DNA of 64,000 nt, taken from Xanthobacter agilis (GTDB lineage Bacteria; Pseudomonadota; Alphaproteobacteria; Rhizobiales; Xanthobacteraceae). The position numbers and the translations under genes were made by a program. Shown here piece by piece: positions 8,444 through 19,475 of this stretch. The first letter of the stretch is position 1; every line of letters starts with the position of its first letter. The DNA lies in NCBI RefSeq assembly GCF_021730435.1, contig NZ_JABWGX010000022.1, positions 19,678 to 83,677 on the forward strand. Reading direction: 5' to 3'. Below the pieces are notes generated by a model. That model was not told the origin of the DNA, searched no databases, and saw only the letters and a list, made by a program, of their open reading frames with translations.

Positions 8444-8509
8444 ACGATTAAATCGTGCACAATATAAATACCCGGCCGGAGCGCATGTCAAGCGCTTGCG
8501 ATTCAATCG
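8444..8509 (-). promoter_or_regulatory. ohr promoter with two OhrR-type operators
   Basis: On the minus strand TTGACA (8491-8486) is 17 bp from TTTATA (8468-8463), a near-consensus sigma-70 promoter for ohr. Two related palindromes frame it: ACGATTAAATCGT at 8444-8456, over the expected transcription start, and CGATTCAATCG at 8499-8509, just upstream of the -35 and toward ohrR. They resemble the AT-rich inverted repeats bound by OhrR elsewhere. The arrangement suggests that OhrR represses both ohr and itself. Confidence 0.75.
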
Positions 8510-8674
8510 TGCGATAATTACTTTGGCGACAAACGAAATCATCCCCGCCCGCGTCATCAACGGCGCCGGACCCCGCGCGTTCCGGCGGCGGGCGCGCCCG
8601 TCGATTACCCGTTGCCTTCACACACGGGCCGTATTGCCCGCTCTGCCGGATGCGGAGCTGTTTCAGGAGCGCCC

Positions 8675-9172
8675 ATGCCGACCGAATCCCCTGACCCAAC
8701 CTTAGCCGACGCCCCGGCGCGGATGCCGCGCCTCGATCATTTCCTGTGCTTCGCCATCTATGCGGCGGGCCATGCCTTCAACCGCGTCTACAAGCCGCTG
8801 TTGGAGGCCATCGGCCTCACCTATCCGCAATATCTCGTGATGGTGGCGCTGTGGGAGCAGGACGACCTCACCGTCGGCACCCTGGGCGCGCGCCTGTCCC
8901 TGGAATCGAGCACCCTGACCCCCCTCCTCAAGCGCCTGGAAGCCATGGGCCACCTCGCCCGCTGCCGCGATTCGAAAGACGAGCGGGTGGTCCGCGTGCG
9001 CCTCACCGCGCAAGGGCAGGCCCTGCGACAGAAGGCCAGCCACATCCCGGGCTGCATCCTCGCCGCGAGCGGCCTTCGACTCGAAGATCTTGTGCGCCTG
9101 CAGCAGGAGATCACCGCCCTGCGAACCCACATGGAGCAAGCCGCGTCCGGCCACGCCCCTGCTGGCGATTGA
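8675..9172 (+). CDS. ohrR: Peroxide-sensing MarR-family repressor OhrR
   Basis: A 165-residue winged-helix protein. Cys25 ([10 protein letters not shown]) is the peroxide-sensing cysteine of the family, and a second cysteine at 127 (HIPGCILA) makes it a two-cysteine OhrR like the Xanthomonas protein. The DNA-reading segment is [18 protein letters not shown], followed by the wing ([13 protein letters not shown]). Oxidation by organic hydroperoxides releases DNA and induces ohr. The ATG at 8675 follows CAGGAGC. It is divergent from ohr across a shared control region of about 275 bp. Confidence 0.93.
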   Translation: MPTESPDPTLADAPARMPRLDHFLCFAIYAAGHAFNRVYKPLLEAIGLTYPQYLVMVALWEQDDLTVGTLGARLSLESSTLTPLLKRLEAMGHLARCRDSKDERVVRVRLTAQGQALRQKASHIPGCILAASGLRLEDLVRLQQEITALRTHMEQAASGHAPAGD

Positions 9173-9250
9173 CCTGGCGCGGATCGACCGACCTGACCCG
9201 CCCGGCGGCACCTTTTTCCGACAAGCTCACACGCGGCGACGCCGCGCGTC

Positions 9251-9278
9251 TTGCGTATCCCGAGATTCCAGCTATATT
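9251..9278 (+). promoter_or_regulatory. Probable promoter of the rimP-nusA-infB operon
   Basis: TTGCGT (9251-9256) and TATATT (9273-9278) are 16 bp apart, giving a leader of about 190 bases before rimP. The 302-bp gap (9173-9474) has no gene. It contains a GC-rich segment around 9332-9365 (GGGTCC twice, about 12 bases apart, then a T-rich stretch) that could fold. Leaders of this operon are attenuated in some bacteria. Confidence 0.5.
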
Positions 9279-9474
9279 TGCGGCTGTCCCCGGATGGGGA
9301 TGCCTCAGCGCCATCGTAGTCGAAGGTGATGAGAGTGGGTCCCTGCGGGGGTCCGCTCCGTTTCTGTTTATCCGGCCTCTCCCCGGAGTTCGATCGCAGG
9401 CGCTCCGGCAGAGCATTCACCTCGGCGACGCGCGCTTTCGATCAGCACCGCTCGCCCAGCCGTCCCGGAGGGAC

Positions 9475-10302
9475 ATGACCGACACCCGTGTCGTGCGCGA
9501 CGATCCGAACGAGCCGCGCCTCATCACCGAAACCGGAGTGGCCGCCCGCGTGGCCGCGATCGCCGATGGCGTGCTCGGCGCGCTCGGCTTCCGCTTGGTG
9601 CGCGTGAAGGTGACCAATCACGACGGCGGCACCGTGCAGATCATGGCCGAGCGTCCGGACGGCACGATGACCATCGACGATTGCGAGGCCGCCTCCCGCG
9701 CCCTGTCGCCGGTGCTCGATGTGGAAGACCCCGTCGCCGGCGCCTATCGCCTGGAACTGTCCTCCCCCGGCATCGACCGGCCGCTGGTGCGGCGCTCGGA
9801 CTTCGAGCGCTGGGCCGGGCACGAGGTGAAGGTGGAAATGAGCGTGCCGGTCAACAGCCGCAAGCGCTTTCGCGGGTTCCTCGTCGGCGTGGAGGGCGAT
9901 GCCGCCGTGGTCCGCCGCGACGATGCCCGCCCCGATGAGGAAGCGACCGTGCAGTTGCCCATGGCCGACATCCACGACGCCAAGCTCATGCTCACCGACG
10001 CCCTCATCACCGAGGCGCTGCGCGCCGCTAAGGCGGCCGGCCAGGCCTTGGACGAGGACGACGAAGCGTTCCTGGAGGACGCCGGCGATGTCGGCGCGTT
10101 CGAGGACGATGTCGCCAATGACAATCAGGCCGATGTGCCTGCCCCGGTGCGCAAGCCGGTGAGCAACAAGGGCGCCACCGGCAAGGTTTCGGGCAAGAAG
10201 GCCAAGGGCACCAAGGTGGGCGGCAAGAAGTCCGGCGCCAAGAAGTCCAACGCCAAGAAGTCCAATTTCGAGATCACCAGCACCGTGAAGGAGACGCACT
10301 GA
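9475..10302 (+). CDS. rimP: Ribosome maturation factor RimP
   Basis: A 275-residue protein needed for 30S subunit assembly. The N-terminal domain (about 18-95) and the C-terminal SH3-like domain (about 100-180) match the family, with [13 protein letters not shown] as the hallmark linker. E. coli RimP is about 150 residues. Here an acidic region (about 195-225) and a lysine-rich tail with repeated GKK/AKK motifs follow, as in several Hyphomicrobiales. The ATG at 9475 follows GGAGGGAC. It overlaps nusA by 1 bp and heads the operon. Confidence 0.93.
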   Translation: MTDTRVVRDDPNEPRLITETGVAARVAAIADGVLGALGFRLVRVKVTNHDGGTVQIMAERPDGTMTIDDCEAASRALSPVLDVEDPVAGAYRLELSSPGIDRPLVRRSDFERWAGHEVKVEMSVPVNSRKRFRGFLVGVEGDAAVVRRDDARPDEEATVQLPMADIHDAKLMLTDALITEALRAAKAAGQALDEDDEAFLEDAGDVGAFEDDVANDNQADVPAPVRKPVSNKGATGKVSGKKAKGTKVGGKKSGAKKSNAKKSNFEITSTVKETH

Positions 10303-11897
10303 TGGTGGCCGTCAGCGCAAACCGGCTGGAACTTCTGCAGATCGCCGAGGCGGTCGCGCGGGAAAAATCCATCGATCGCTCCATCGTCATCGCCGCCATG
10401 GAGGACGCCATCGCCAAGGCCGCGCGCTCGCGCTACGGCCAGGAGACGGACATCCACGCGGACATCAATCCGCGCACCGGCGAACTGCGTCTCGCCCGCC
10501 ATCTGCTGGTGGTGGACGACGTGGAAAACCCGGCCACCGAGATCACTCTCGACGGCGCGCGCCGCCATAATCCGGTGGCGCAGGTGGGCGACACCATCGC
10601 CGACACCCTGCCCCCCTTCGATTTCGGCCGCATCGCCGCGCAGAGCGCCAAGCAGGTGATCGTGCAGCGGGTGCGCGAAGCCGAGCGCGACCGGCAGTAT
10701 GACGAATACAAGGACCGCATCGGCGAGGTCGTGAACGGCCTCGTGAAGCGGGTCGAATACGGCAACGTGGTGGTGGACCTCGGCCGTGGCGAAGGCATCC
10801 TGCGCCGCGACGAGCTCCTGCCGCGCGAAACCGTGAAGACGGGCGACCGCATCCGCGCCTATATCTACGACGTGCGCCGCGAGCCGCGCGGCCCGCAGAT
10901 CTTCCTGTCCCGCACCCATCCCCAGTTCATGGCGAAGCTGTTCGCCCAGGAAGTGCCGGAGATCTACGACGGCGTGGTCGAGATCAAGGCGGTGGCGCGC
11001 GACCCCGGCTCCCGGGCCAAGATCGCCGTCATCTCCCGTGACTCCTCGGTGGACCCCGTCGGCGCCTGCGTCGGCATGCGCGGCTCGCGCGTGCAGGCCG
11101 TGGTGAACGAGCTGCAGGGCGAGAAGATCGACATCATCCCCTGGAACCCGGATATCGCCACCTTCATCGTGAACGCCCTTGCCCCCGCCGAGGTGGTGAA
11201 GGTGGTGCTCGATGAAGAGCGCGAGCGCATCGAGGTGGTGGTGCCCGACGCCCAGCTGTCGCTGGCCATCGGCCGCCGCGGCCAGAACGTGCGCCTCGCC
11301 ACCCAGCTCACCGGCTGGGACATCGACATCATGACCGAGCAGGAAGAGAGCGAGCGGCGGCAGAAGGAATTTGCCGAGCGCACCAAGATGTTCGCGGAGG
11401 CCCTCGATCTCGACGAGATGATGGGCCAGCTGCTCACCTCCGAGGGCTTCACCTCGGTGGAAGAGATCGCCTATGTGCCGCTCAACGAGCTCGCGTCCAT
11501 CGAGGGCTTCGACGAGGACACCGCCGCCGAGCTTCAGGCCCGCGCCCAGAAGCACCTGGCGGAAGTGGAGGAAGCCTTCGACAACCGCCGCAAGGAACTC
11601 GGGGTCGAGGACGACGTGAAGGCGCTGCCCGGCGTCACCTCGAAAATGCTGGTGGCGTTCGGCGAGAACGACATCAAGAGCGTGGAGGATCTGGCCGGCT
11701 GCGCCACCGACGACCTCACCGGCTGGTCGGAGCGCAAGGATGGCGAGACCATCCGCCACGCGGGCGCCCTCGACGGATTCGAGTTCTCCCGCGAAGATGC
11801 CGAGCAGCTCATCATGCACGCCCGCGTTGCCGCGGGTTGGATCGAAGCCACGGCGGACGGCGAGGATGCCGACACCGCCCCCCAGGCCGACGCCTGA
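10302..11897 (+). CDS. nusA: Transcription termination/antitermination factor NusA
   Basis: A 531-residue NusA with an N-terminal RNA-polymerase-binding domain (1-130), an S1 domain (about 140-200), tandem KH domains ([30 protein letters not shown] and [17 protein letters not shown]), and two C-terminal acidic helix-hairpin-helix repeats (about 365-510). It modulates pausing, Rho-dependent termination and antitermination. The start overlaps the rimP stop by 1 bp, so translation is probably coupled. Confidence 0.97.
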   Translation: MVAVSANRLELLQIAEAVAREKSIDRSIVIAAMEDAIAKAARSRYGQETDIHADINPRTGELRLARHLLVVDDVENPATEITLDGARRHNPVAQVGDTIADTLPPFDFGRIAAQSAKQVIVQRVREAERDRQYDEYKDRIGEVVNGLVKRVEYGNVVVDLGRGEGILRRDELLPRETVKTGDRIRAYIYDVRREPRGPQIFLSRTHPQFMAKLFAQEVPEIYDGVVEIKAVARDPGSRAKIAVISRDSSVDPVGACVGMRGSRVQAVVNELQGEKIDIIPWNPDIATFIVNALAPAEVVKVVLDEERERIEVVVPDAQLSLAIGRRGQNVRLATQLTGWDIDIMTEQEESERRQKEFAERTKMFAEALDLDEMMGQLLTSEGFTSVEEIAYVPLNELASIEGFDEDTAAELQARAQKHLAEVEEAFDNRRKELGVEDDVKALPGVTSKMLVAFGENDIKSVEDLAGCATDDLTGWSERKDGETIRHAGALDGFEFSREDAEQLIMHARVAAGWIEATADGEDADTAPQADA

Positions 11898-11919
11898 GAG
11901 CCGAAGGAGATGACCCGCA

Positions 11920-12717
11920 GTGATCGCAGAACCGGTGGAGGTGGAGACGGACGACGGACCGCGCGGGCTCGGCTCGGCGCGGGCGCCACTGTCGCGCCTG
12001 TGCCTGGCCACGCGTGCGGTCACGCCGGTCTCCCAGATGCTGCGCTTCGTGGTGGGGCCGGACGGCCAGATCGTCCCCGACCTCGCCTCTAAGCTGCCAG
12101 GACGCGGCGCGTGGGTTCGAGCCACACGCGCCGACCTGGAAACAGCCCTGAAGCGCAAGGCCTTCGGCCGCGCTTTCAAGGGCAAGGGCGTCGCGGCGCC
12201 CGACCTCGCGGCCCTGGTGGAAGGGCTTCTCGACAAAGACATGCGCGCCAGCCTGTCCCTCGCCAACAAGGCGGGGCAGGTGGTGACCGGCACCATGAAA
12301 GTGGAACAGGCGCTGGCTTCCGGCGCCGTCCAGGTGCTTCTGCACGCCACCGATGCCCGCCCCGACGGCGTGCGCAAGCTCGACGCATTCACCCGCCAGA
12401 TGGCGCGGTCGGAGGTGCGTCCGGGCCGGCCGGTGGCTGCCATCGTCAATTGCTTACCCGGCGTTGATTTGGACTTGGCGTTGGGGCGGTCAAATGTGGT
12501 ACATGCGGCCCTGCTTGCGCATCCGACGACAGCGGGATTTCTCGCGCGCTGCCGCAAGCTCGAACGCTGGCGGACGGGCATGCCCGCCGGCGACGAGCTT
12601 GAGGCGCCCGTGAGCGGCGGCCATATGGCTCTGGTTTCCTCAGGCGATCACCAGAGCAGCGAAGACAAGGACAGCAGCCGCGCGCCCGGCCGGATGCAAG
12701 GAACGGATACGGAATGA
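11920..12717 (+). CDS. YlxR (DUF448) / L7Ae-like RNA-binding protein
   Basis: A 265-residue protein. The N-terminal part is a YlxR domain ([41 protein letters not shown] in outline); the second half (about 105-190, [23 protein letters not shown]) resembles an L7Ae/L30e RNA-binding fold. This fused form lies between nusA and infB in alphaproteobacteria. The start is GTG after GAAGGAG. It ends in a 4-bp overlap with infB. YlxR proteins have been linked to nucleoid, RNase P or transcription functions; the exact role here is unknown. Confidence 0.85.
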   Translation: MIAEPVEVETDDGPRGLGSARAPLSRLCLATRAVTPVSQMLRFVVGPDGQIVPDLASKLPGRGAWVRATRADLETALKRKAFGRAFKGKGVAAPDLAALVEGLLDKDMRASLSLANKAGQVVTGTMKVEQALASGAVQVLLHATDARPDGVRKLDAFTRQMARSEVRPGRPVAAIVNCLPGVDLDLALGRSNVVHAALLAHPTTAGFLARCRKLERWRTGMPAGDELEAPVSGGHMALVSSGDHQSSEDKDSSRAPGRMQGTDTE

Positions 12718-15700
12718 ACGACACGAAGACCCCCGGCGACAAGACGCTCCATCCCGCCTCCGGCAGCAAGACGCTCACCCTGAAGCGCCCGGTGGAGCAG
12801 GGCACGGTGCGCCAGAGCTTCAGCCATGGCCGCTCCAAGGCAGTCGTGGTGGAGAAGGTGAAGCGCCGCGTCATCCCCGGTGAGGCGGGCGTTGCCCAGC
12901 CTGCCGCCGCGGCGCCGGCGGCGCCGGCAGCTCCCACGCGTCCCGCCACGCCGGCTGCGGCCGCTCCGGCACCTGCCACCGCAGCCGCACCTGTCGCCGC
13001 GCTTGCCCCCCAGGCCGCCGCGCCGGTCGCCAGTTCGGCCGCGACGGAGGCTGCGGTGACGCCATCGGCCGCGCCCCAGCCGGAACCCTCGCCGGCCGAA
13101 GCGCCCGCCACCCCCGCCCCGGCAAAGCCCGCCGAGTCGGTGGCGGCCGCATCCGCGCCGAGCGCACCGGCTCAGCCGGCGGCCCCAGTTGCCGAGACAC
13201 GCCCGGCCGAGGTGGCAACGCCCGCAGTTCCGGCTCCGGCCGAGGCTCCGGCCGCCCCCGCACAGCCAGTGGCTGCGGCCCCCGCCGCTCCGGTGCAGCG
13301 CCCCGCCGCCCCGCCGCCCAGCGCAGCGAGCCAGCCGGCCGCGCGCCAAGGAACGTCGAGCCAAGCGACCTCAAGCCACGGTGGTCCGCGGCCGACCGGC
13401 AACGCGCCGCAGCGGTCCGGTGGCCCACAGCGGTCCGGCGCGCCCCAGTCCAATCGTCCCGGCCAGGGTCAAGGCCAAGGCCATGGAACCGGCCAGCGGT
13501 CCGGCGGCGGCAGCGATCGCCGCACCGGTGGACCGCAGCAGGGCCGCACCGGCGCGCCGCGCCAGGGCGGCTCCGGCGTGGTGCTGCGCACCCTGACCGA
13601 GGAAGAGCGCAACGCCCGCGCCACCGCGCTTGCCGACGCCCGCGCCCGCGCCGTCGAAGAGGCGCGCATGGCCGAAGAGCGCCGCGTGGCCGAGGAGGAA
13701 GCCCGTCGCCGCGCCGAGCGCGAGCGCGCCGAGCGCGCCGAACGTGAAGCCGCCGAAGCCCGCAAGCGCGAGGAAGAGGCGCGCCGCGCCCAGGAAGACG
13801 AAAAGAAGCGCAAGGCCGAGCAGGAAGCGCGCAAGCGCTTCGGCGAGGAGCAAGGCTCCGGCGCCGCCGCGCGGCCCGCGACCACGGGTGCCACGGCGAC
13901 CACGCCGCGGCCCGCCGCGCCGCGTCCGGCCGGCACCGCCGAGAGCGAGGAAGAAGAGCGCCGCAACGCCCGGCGCGGACCCGGCGCGCGCGTCGCGCCG
14001 CCGGTCAAGGTGCCCCGTGCGCCGGCCGGTCCCGAGAAGCAGCGCGGCCGTCTCACGCTCGTCACCGCCCTTTCGGGCGATGAGGAGCGCCAGCGTTCGG
14101 TGGCCTCGTTCCGCCGCCGCACCCAGCGCATGACCGGCAACCGCGCGCAGGAGAGCAAGGAAAAGATCTCCCGCGAGGTGATCCTGCCCGAGACCATCAC
14201 CATCCAGGAACTCGCCAACCGCATGTCGGAGCGGGGCGTGGACGTGATCCGCCTGCTGATGAAGCAGGGGCAGATGCTGAAGATCACCGACGTGATCGAC
14301 GCCGATACCGCCGAGCTGATCGCCGAGGAAATGGGCCACACCGTGCGCCGCGTCTCGGAATCCGACGTGGAAGAGGGCCTGTTCGACACGCCCGACGCCC
14401 CGGAGACCCTGCTGCCGCGTCCGGCCGTCGTGACCATCATGGGCCACGTCGACCACGGCAAGACCTCGCTCCTGGACGCCATCCGCAAGGCCAACGTGGT
14501 GTCCGGCGAGGCCGGCGGCATCACCCAGCACATCGGCGCCTATCAGGTGACGGCGCCGTCCGGCAGCAAGATCACCTTCATCGACACCCCCGGCCACGCC
14601 GCCTTCACCGCCATGCGCGCCCGTGGCGCCAAGGTGACGGACATCGTGGTGCTGGTGGTGGCGGCCGACGACGGCGTGATGCCGCAGACGGTGGAAGCCA
14701 TCCACCACGCCCGCGCGGCGGGTGTGCCGATCATTGTCGCCATCAACAAGATCGACAAGCCCGGCGCCAAGCCCGAGCGGGTGCGCAGCGAGCTGCTCCA
14801 GCACGAAGTGCAGGTGGAGAGCATGGGCGGCGAGACGCTCGAGGTGGAAGTGTCCGCCAAGGAGCGGCTCAACCTCGACAAGCTGCTGGAGGCGATCGCC
14901 CTGCAGTCGGAGCTGCTCGACCTGCGCGCGAGCCCCGACCGCGACGCCGAAGGCACCGTGGTGGAAGCCAAGCTCGATCGCGGCCGGGGTCCGGTGGCGA
15001 CCGTGCTGGTGCAGCGCGGCACGCTGAAGGTGGGCGACATCGTGGTCGCCGGCGCCGAATGGGGCCGTGTGCGCGCCCTGATCTCGGACACCGGCGCCAA
15101 TGTGGAGACCGCCGGGCCCTCGTTCCCGGTGGAGGTCCTGGGCTTCAACGGCACCCCGGAGGCGGGTGATCGCCTCGCGGTGGTGGAGAACGAAGCCCGC
15201 GCCCGCGAGATCACCGACTATCGCCAGCGCCAGAAGCGCGAAAAGGCGGCGGCCCGTTCCGCCACCATGCGCGGTTCGCTCGAACAGATGATGAGCCAGG
15301 TCAAGGCGACCGGGCGCAAGGAATTCCCCCTCATCATCAAGGGCGACGTGTCGGGCTCGGTGGAAGCCATCATCGGCGCCCTCGAAAAGGTGGGCAACGA
15401 CGAGGTGCAGGCCCGCATCATCCATTCGGGCGCCGGCGGCATCAACGAAAGCGACGTGACCCTGGCGGAGACCTCCGGCGCGGCCATCATCGCCTTCAAC
15501 GTGCGCGCCAACAAGGAAGCGCGCGACGCGGCCGACCGGGCGGGCATCGAGATCCGCTACTACAACATCATCTACGACCTCGTGGACGACGTGAAGAAGG
15601 CCATGAGCGGCCTGCTCGCCCCGGTGATCCGCGAGACCATGCTCGGCAACGCGCTCATCAAGGAGATCTTCGCGGTCTCCAAGGTCGGCAAGGTGGCGGG

Positions 15701-15929
15701 TTGCCAGGTCACCGACGGTGTGGTGGAACGCGGCCAGCATGTGCGCCTCATCCGCGACAACGTGGTGATCCACGAGGGCAAGCTTGCCACCCTCAACCGC
15801 TACAAGGATGCGGTGAACACGGTGCACGCCGGCCAGGATTGCGGCATGTCCTTCGAGAACTACCAGGACATGCGCGCGGGCGACGTCATCGAGTGCTTCC
15901 GCGTGGAAACGGTGCAGCGCTCGCTGTAA
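12714..15929 (+). CDS. infB: Translation initiation factor IF-2
   Basis: A 1071-residue IF-2, the GTPase that brings initiator tRNA to the 30S subunit. The N-terminal third (about 60-300) is Ala/Pro-rich, followed by a long charged coiled-coil stretch (about 300-390) and the IF2N module. The G domain carries GHVDHGKTS (about 577-585), DTPGHAAF and NKID. Domains II to IV end in the conserved GDVIECF. The extra length is typical of alphaproteobacteria. It overlaps the ylxR-type gene by 4 bp. Confidence 0.97.
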   Translation: MNDTKTPGDKTLHPASGSKTLTLKRPVEQGTVRQSFSHGRSKAVVVEKVKRRVIPGEAGVAQPAAAAPAAPAAPTRPATPAAAAPAPATAAAPVAALAPQAAAPVASSAATEAAVTPSAAPQPEPSPAEAPATPAPAKPAESVAAASAPSAPAQPAAPVAETRPAEVATPAVPAPAEAPAAPAQPVAAAPAAPVQRPAAPPPSAASQPAARQGTSSQATSSHGGPRPTGNAPQRSGGPQRSGAPQSNRPGQGQGQGHGTGQRSGGGSDRRTGGPQQGRTGAPRQGGSGVVLRTLTEEERNARATALADARARAVEEARMAEERRVAEEEARRRAERERAERAEREAAEARKREEEARRAQEDEKKRKAEQEARKRFGEEQGSGAAARPATTGATATTPRPAAPRPAGTAESEEEERRNARRGPGARVAPPVKVPRAPAGPEKQRGRLTLVTALSGDEERQRSVASFRRRTQRMTGNRAQESKEKISREVILPETITIQELANRMSERGVDVIRLLMKQGQMLKITDVIDADTAELIAEEMGHTVRRVSESDVEEGLFDTPDAPETLLPRPAVVTIMGHVDHGKTSLLDAIRKANVVSGEAGGITQHIGAYQVTAPSGSKITFIDTPGHAAFTAMRARGAKVTDIVVLVVAADDGVMPQTVEAIHHARAAGVPIIVAINKIDKPGAKPERVRSELLQHEVQVESMGGETLEVEVSAKERLNLDKLLEAIALQSELLDLRASPDRDAEGTVVEAKLDRGRGPVATVLVQRGTLKVGDIVVAGAEWGRVRALISDTGANVETAGPSFPVEVLGFNGTPEAGDRLAVVENEARAREITDYRQRQKREKAAARSATMRGSLEQMMSQVKATGRKEFPLIIKGDVSGSVEAIIGALEKVGNDEVQARIIHSGAGGINESDVTLAETSGAAIIAFNVRANKEARDAADRAGIEIRYYNIIYDLVDDVKKAMSGLLAPVIRETMLGNALIKEIFAVSKVGKVAGCQVTDGVVERGQHVRLIRDNVVIHEGKLATLNRYKDAVNTVHAGQDCGMSFENYQDMRAGDVIECFRVETVQRSL

Positions 15930-15955
15930 GGCGCGCCGCCAAACCGGTCTGCCTG

Positions 15956-15996
15956 CCGAAGCCGGTGCCATCCGGCTTCGGGGGCACCGGCTTCGG
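15956..15996. other. Strong hairpin downstream of infB
   Basis: A perfect 14-bp inverted repeat, CCGAAGCCGGTGCC (15956-15969) with GGCACCGGCTTCGG (15983-15996), 26 bp after infB. No T run follows, so it may stabilise or process the message rather than terminate it. The rest of the 299-bp gap to rbfA shows no gene. Confidence 0.5.
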
Positions 15997-16228
15997 TCCG
16001 CGACCGGCGCGGCCGGACCGGTGGCGCTCCACCCCGACATGACGGCGCACGCCCCGGCGAACGCTGTCGCACACCCCCTCCGCGCGACCCGCGGCCTGGG
16101 ACAGCCGCCCGTCGCCATCGGCGCGACGTTGTGGACATCACCGGAACGGCACGGTCCAAGCCCGTCCGTTCCCCCTGAAGGAGAAGGCGCCCGGCCCTGC
16201 CTGCGGTGCCACTGAGGCTTTAAGACTT

Positions 16229-16651
16229 ATGAGACACGAAACCCGCACGGGAGGGGGCCCCTCCCAGCGCATGCTGCGCGTCGGCGAACTGGTGCGTCAC
16301 GCCCTCGCCGACGTGCTGTCGCGCGGCGACCACATCGATCCGGTGCTGGCCGGGCACATCATCACCGTGCCCGAAGTGCGCATGTCGCCGGACCTGAAGA
16401 TCGCCACCTGCTTCATCATGCCCCTGGGCGGCAAGGACCTGAAGGCGGTGCTGAAGGCCCTCGCCAACAACGCCCGCTTCCTGCGCACGGAAGTGGCGCG
16501 CCGGATGGAGCTGAAATCCGTTCCGGAGCTGCGTTTCCGCGAGGATACCACGTTCGACGAGGGCGCCCGCATGGATCAGCTCCTGCGCTCCCCAGAGGTC
16601 GCGCGCGACCTTGATTCCGACCGCGACGACGAAGAGACCAACCGCGAATGA
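16229..16651 (+). CDS. rbfA: 30S ribosome-binding factor RbfA
   Basis: A 140-residue KH-type protein that binds helix 1 of 16S rRNA during late 30S maturation and cold adaptation. The family pattern is clear: [23 protein letters not shown] at the start, [16 protein letters not shown] in the centre and the [28 protein letters not shown] ending in outline. Length is normal. It overlaps truB by 4 bp (ATGA). Confidence 0.95.
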   Translation: MRHETRTGGGPSQRMLRVGELVRHALADVLSRGDHIDPVLAGHIITVPEVRMSPDLKIATCFIMPLGGKDLKAVLKALANNARFLRTEVARRMELKSVPELRFREDTTFDEGARMDQLLRSPEVARDLDSDRDDEETNRE

Positions 16652-17721
16652 CTTCCGCATCTGCCGCCGCCCCCGCCCCGCTGCCCGTTGACGATGGCGC
16701 CCCGGCGGGCGCCCCCCGCGAGCGGGCGCCCCGCGCCCCGCGCGAGCAAGACAACCGCCCCCGCGCGCCCAAGCGCGACCTTGATGGCTGGGTGCTGCTC
16801 GACAAGCCGGTGGGCCTCACCTCCACCCAGGCGGTGAGCGTGGTCAAGCGCCTGTTCGGCGCCAAGAAAGCCGGCCACGCCGGCACCCTCGATCCGCTGG
16901 CGTCCGGCTGCCTGCCCATCGCCTTCGGCGAGGCCACCAAGACCGTTCCCTATGTGATGGATGGCCGCAAGACCTATCGCTTCACCGTGCGCTTCGGCAT
17001 CGAGACCGACACCGACGACGCCGAAGGCAAGGAAGTCGCGGCGTCGGACAGCCGCCCCACCGACGACGAGATCGTCGCCGCCCTGGCGCAGTTCCAAGGC
17101 GAGATCATGCAGGTGCCGCCGGCCTATTCCGCCCTCAAGATCGGCGGCGAGCGCGCCTATGACCTTGCCCGCGAAGGCACGGAAGTGAAGCTGGAGGCCC
17201 GGCCCGTCACCATCTTCAGCCTCTCCATGGTGGAGCGTCCCGACGCCGACCATGCGGTGCTGGAGGCCCGCTGCGGCAAGGGCACCTATGTGCGCGCCAT
17301 CGCCCGCGATCTCGGCCGCATGCTGGGATCGAAGGGCCACGTCTGCGCCCTGCGCCGAACCTGCGTGGGACCGTTCCTGGAAGAGGACCTCGTTCCCCTC
17401 GACGATCTGCGCGCGCGGGTGGAAGCGGGAGAAGAGGCGCTGATGGAGGCCCTCGACCCGGTGGAATTCGCCCTGGAGGAGCTGCCGCAGATCGCCGTGA
17501 CCCCGCCCGACGCCCACCGCCTGCGCTGCGGGCAGAGCGTGATCCTGCGCGGTCGCGATGCTCCCATCGTCGACGGCCATGCCGCCATCTTCTGCCAGAA
17601 CGCGCTGATCGCCATCGGCGACGTGGAGGCGGGCGAGATCTATCCCCATCGCGTGTTCAACTGGGCACGCAAGGCCGTCATGCGGCCGAAGCCGCCCCGA
17701 CGCGACGCCCCGCAAGACTGA
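16648..17721 (+). CDS. truB: tRNA pseudouridine-55 synthase TruB
   Basis: A 357-residue TruB that makes pseudouridine 55 in tRNA. The catalytic aspartate is Asp82 in [32 protein letters not shown] marks the domain start near residue 47, after a Pro/Arg-rich leader of about 45 residues. [13 protein letters not shown] and the C-terminal PUA-like part are present. It is translationally coupled to rbfA. Confidence 0.96.
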   Translation: MTSASAAAPAPLPVDDGAPAGAPRERAPRAPREQDNRPRAPKRDLDGWVLLDKPVGLTSTQAVSVVKRLFGAKKAGHAGTLDPLASGCLPIAFGEATKTVPYVMDGRKTYRFTVRFGIETDTDDAEGKEVAASDSRPTDDEIVAALAQFQGEIMQVPPAYSALKIGGERAYDLAREGTEVKLEARPVTIFSLSMVERPDADHAVLEARCGKGTYVRAIARDLGRMLGSKGHVCALRRTCVGPFLEEDLVPLDDLRARVEAGEEALMEALDPVEFALEELPQIAVTPPDAHRLRCGQSVILRGRDAPIVDGHAAIFCQNALIAIGDVEAGEIYPHRVFNWARKAVMRPKPPRRDAPQD

Positions 17722-17902
17722 CGACGACGCGCAGGCGTGAGCGACCGCCCCGCGGCCAGATCCCGCGGGATCTGGCCCTCGCGGATGCGTCTTGGCCTGC
17801 GTGCGTGAAGCCGACGGCAAGGCGCAGCGCCGGCCTCGACATCGCACGCACGAGCCGCCAATGTGCCGCCGCGCCACCCACGCGCATCCCAGGGAGTGTA
17901 CC

Positions 17903-18700
17903 GTGTTCCGCTGGATCAGGCTGACCTTGGCCGGCTTCGGCCTTCTCCTGCTCGCCGCCGGCCTCGCACTGCCCGTCCTGGCCCCGCCTGTGGCTGCGGC
18001 CGCCTGCCCGGCCTGCTACGGCCTGAAACGCGCCGGCACCAGCCTGATGGTGGACCGAGCCATGACGGCCACGGACCGCGCGCGGCTGGCGCGTGACCTT
18101 TCCACCGCCGGGGATAAGGTGCGCGTATTCTATGGCCCCTTCGAACCGGCCGCGCTGGTGATCGCCTGCGCGAGCCAAGCATGCAACCAGCGCCTCGGCG
18201 GTCGGGGCGCCCTGGCGCGCACCTGGGCCACGCCGTTCGGCGATATTATCGACCTCGCGCCAAAGGGCCTAAACGCGACCATCCTGGCGCACGAATTTTC
18301 CCATGTGGCGCTGCACCAGCACGCCGGATTGCCGGCGATGCTGGGGGAAACGATCCCCGCGTGGTTTGACGAGGGACTGGCCGTCATCGTCTCGGACGAC
18401 CCGCGCTACCTGAAACCCGGCGCCCAGGGGCATGAACGGTGCGTGGTGTCGCCGGCGTGGCCCCTCCCCTCCTCCGCCGGCGACTGGGGCGCTCGGGCCG
18501 GTCGGGACCGCATGATCTACGCGCAGGCCGCCTGCGCCGTGCTCGCATGGATGGAGGCCAATGGTGGCCGAGCGGGAGCCCTGGCCGCCATTGATGCCGC
18601 CGCCGGCACACCGGCCGACGCCATGAGACCGGCGAAGAGCGCGCGCCTGCCAAGACCCGGCGAAACATTCCTCTGGCCCGTGCGGGGAAATCCGCTATAG
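17903..18700 (+). CDS. Membrane-anchored putative zinc metallopeptidase (HExxH)
   Basis: A 265-residue protein with one N-terminal hydrophobic helix (about 7-33), acting as signal or anchor. The zinc-protease motif HEFSH (130-134) is followed by the likely third ligand Glu157 in AWFDEGLAV, the layout of gluzincin-type peptidases. Cysteines at 35, 38, 89 and 94 suggest an oxidised periplasmic fold. I chose the GTG at 17903 because AGGGAG lies just upstream and the signal begins there. It is inserted between truB and rpsO, which are usually adjacent. The substrate is unknown. Confidence 0.7.
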   Translation: MFRWIRLTLAGFGLLLLAAGLALPVLAPPVAAAACPACYGLKRAGTSLMVDRAMTATDRARLARDLSTAGDKVRVFYGPFEPAALVIACASQACNQRLGGRGALARTWATPFGDIIDLAPKGLNATILAHEFSHVALHQHAGLPAMLGETIPAWFDEGLAVIVSDDPRYLKPGAQGHERCVVSPAWPLPSSAGDWGARAGRDRMIYAQAACAVLAWMEANGGRAGALAAIDAAAGTPADAMRPAKSARLPRPGETFLWPVRGNPL

Positions 18701-18881
18701 TCCCCATGCGCGGACGGTGCCCTCGGGTGCCGCTTTTCGCGTTGTTGTTTCGACCGTGCTGGACGACATCCCGGCCCGGCCGACCCCGCGCCTCCAACCC
18801 CGCCCGCAGGCCCGCAAGGGCACCTTGCAGGGCAAGCGGCAGGACGGCGCGTATCTTCACTCCGTTTGAAAGGACAGTTCG

Positions 18882-19151
18882 ATGTCGATTACTGCGGAGC
18901 GCAAGCAGGCGCTCATCAAGGATTTCGGGGCCAAGGACGGCGACACCGGTTCGCCCGAGGTGCAGGTGGCGATTCTCACCGAGCGCATCGTGAACCTCAC
19001 CGAGCACTTCAAGTCCCACCACAAGGACAACCACTCGCGTCGCGGGCTTTTGAAGCTCGTCTCGCAGCGCCGCAGCCTTCTTGACTATCTGAAGAAGAAG
19101 GACGAGGGCCGCTACAAGGGCCTGATCGAGCGCCTCGGCCTGCGCCGCTGA
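18882..19151 (+). CDS. rpsO: 30S ribosomal protein S15
   Basis: An 89-residue S15 of exact family length. Conserved blocks include [35 protein letters not shown] and [13 protein letters not shown]15 nucleates the platform of the 30S subunit. The ATG follows GAAAGGAC. pnp lies downstream, as in most bacteria. Confidence 0.98.
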   Translation: MSITAERKQALIKDFGAKDGDTGSPEVQVAILTERIVNLTEHFKSHHKDNHSRRGLLKLVSQRRSLLDYLKKKDEGRYKGLIERLGLRR

Positions 19152-19160
19152 CGCCTCGGC

Positions 19161-19187
19161 CGGATCCGGACCCGCATCCCGGATCCG
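19161..19187. other. Hairpin in the rpsO-pnp intergenic region
   Basis: CGGATCCGG (19161-19169) and CCGGATCCG (19179-19187) form a 9-bp stem 9 bases after rpsO. It lies where E. coli has the RNase III-processed hairpin that controls pnp; that role is inference from position. The remaining 324-bp gap up to 19475 shows no gene. Confidence 0.45.
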
Positions 19188-19475
19188 TTCGCGCCCTGCG
19201 GCGCGCACGAACCGGCACCCGGCGCGACCGCCGCCGGGGACCGCAAGCATAAGAAGGCCCGGCTCCTCCGCCGGAGCCCCGCGCGCCACACACGGCGTGC
19301 CGTCGCCGCAGGCATGAGGCCTGCCGCGCGTCAAATGAACGCAAGGGACGAGTCATGGCAGGATCGCCGGACGCCACCGTCGGGGCCCCTTTTTGACAAG
19401 GGTAGCCTCGCGCGGCGCGTCCGGCCGTCTTGCTCATGGCTCTCCCCGCAAGCCATGAGAGAAAGACCAGGCCAC

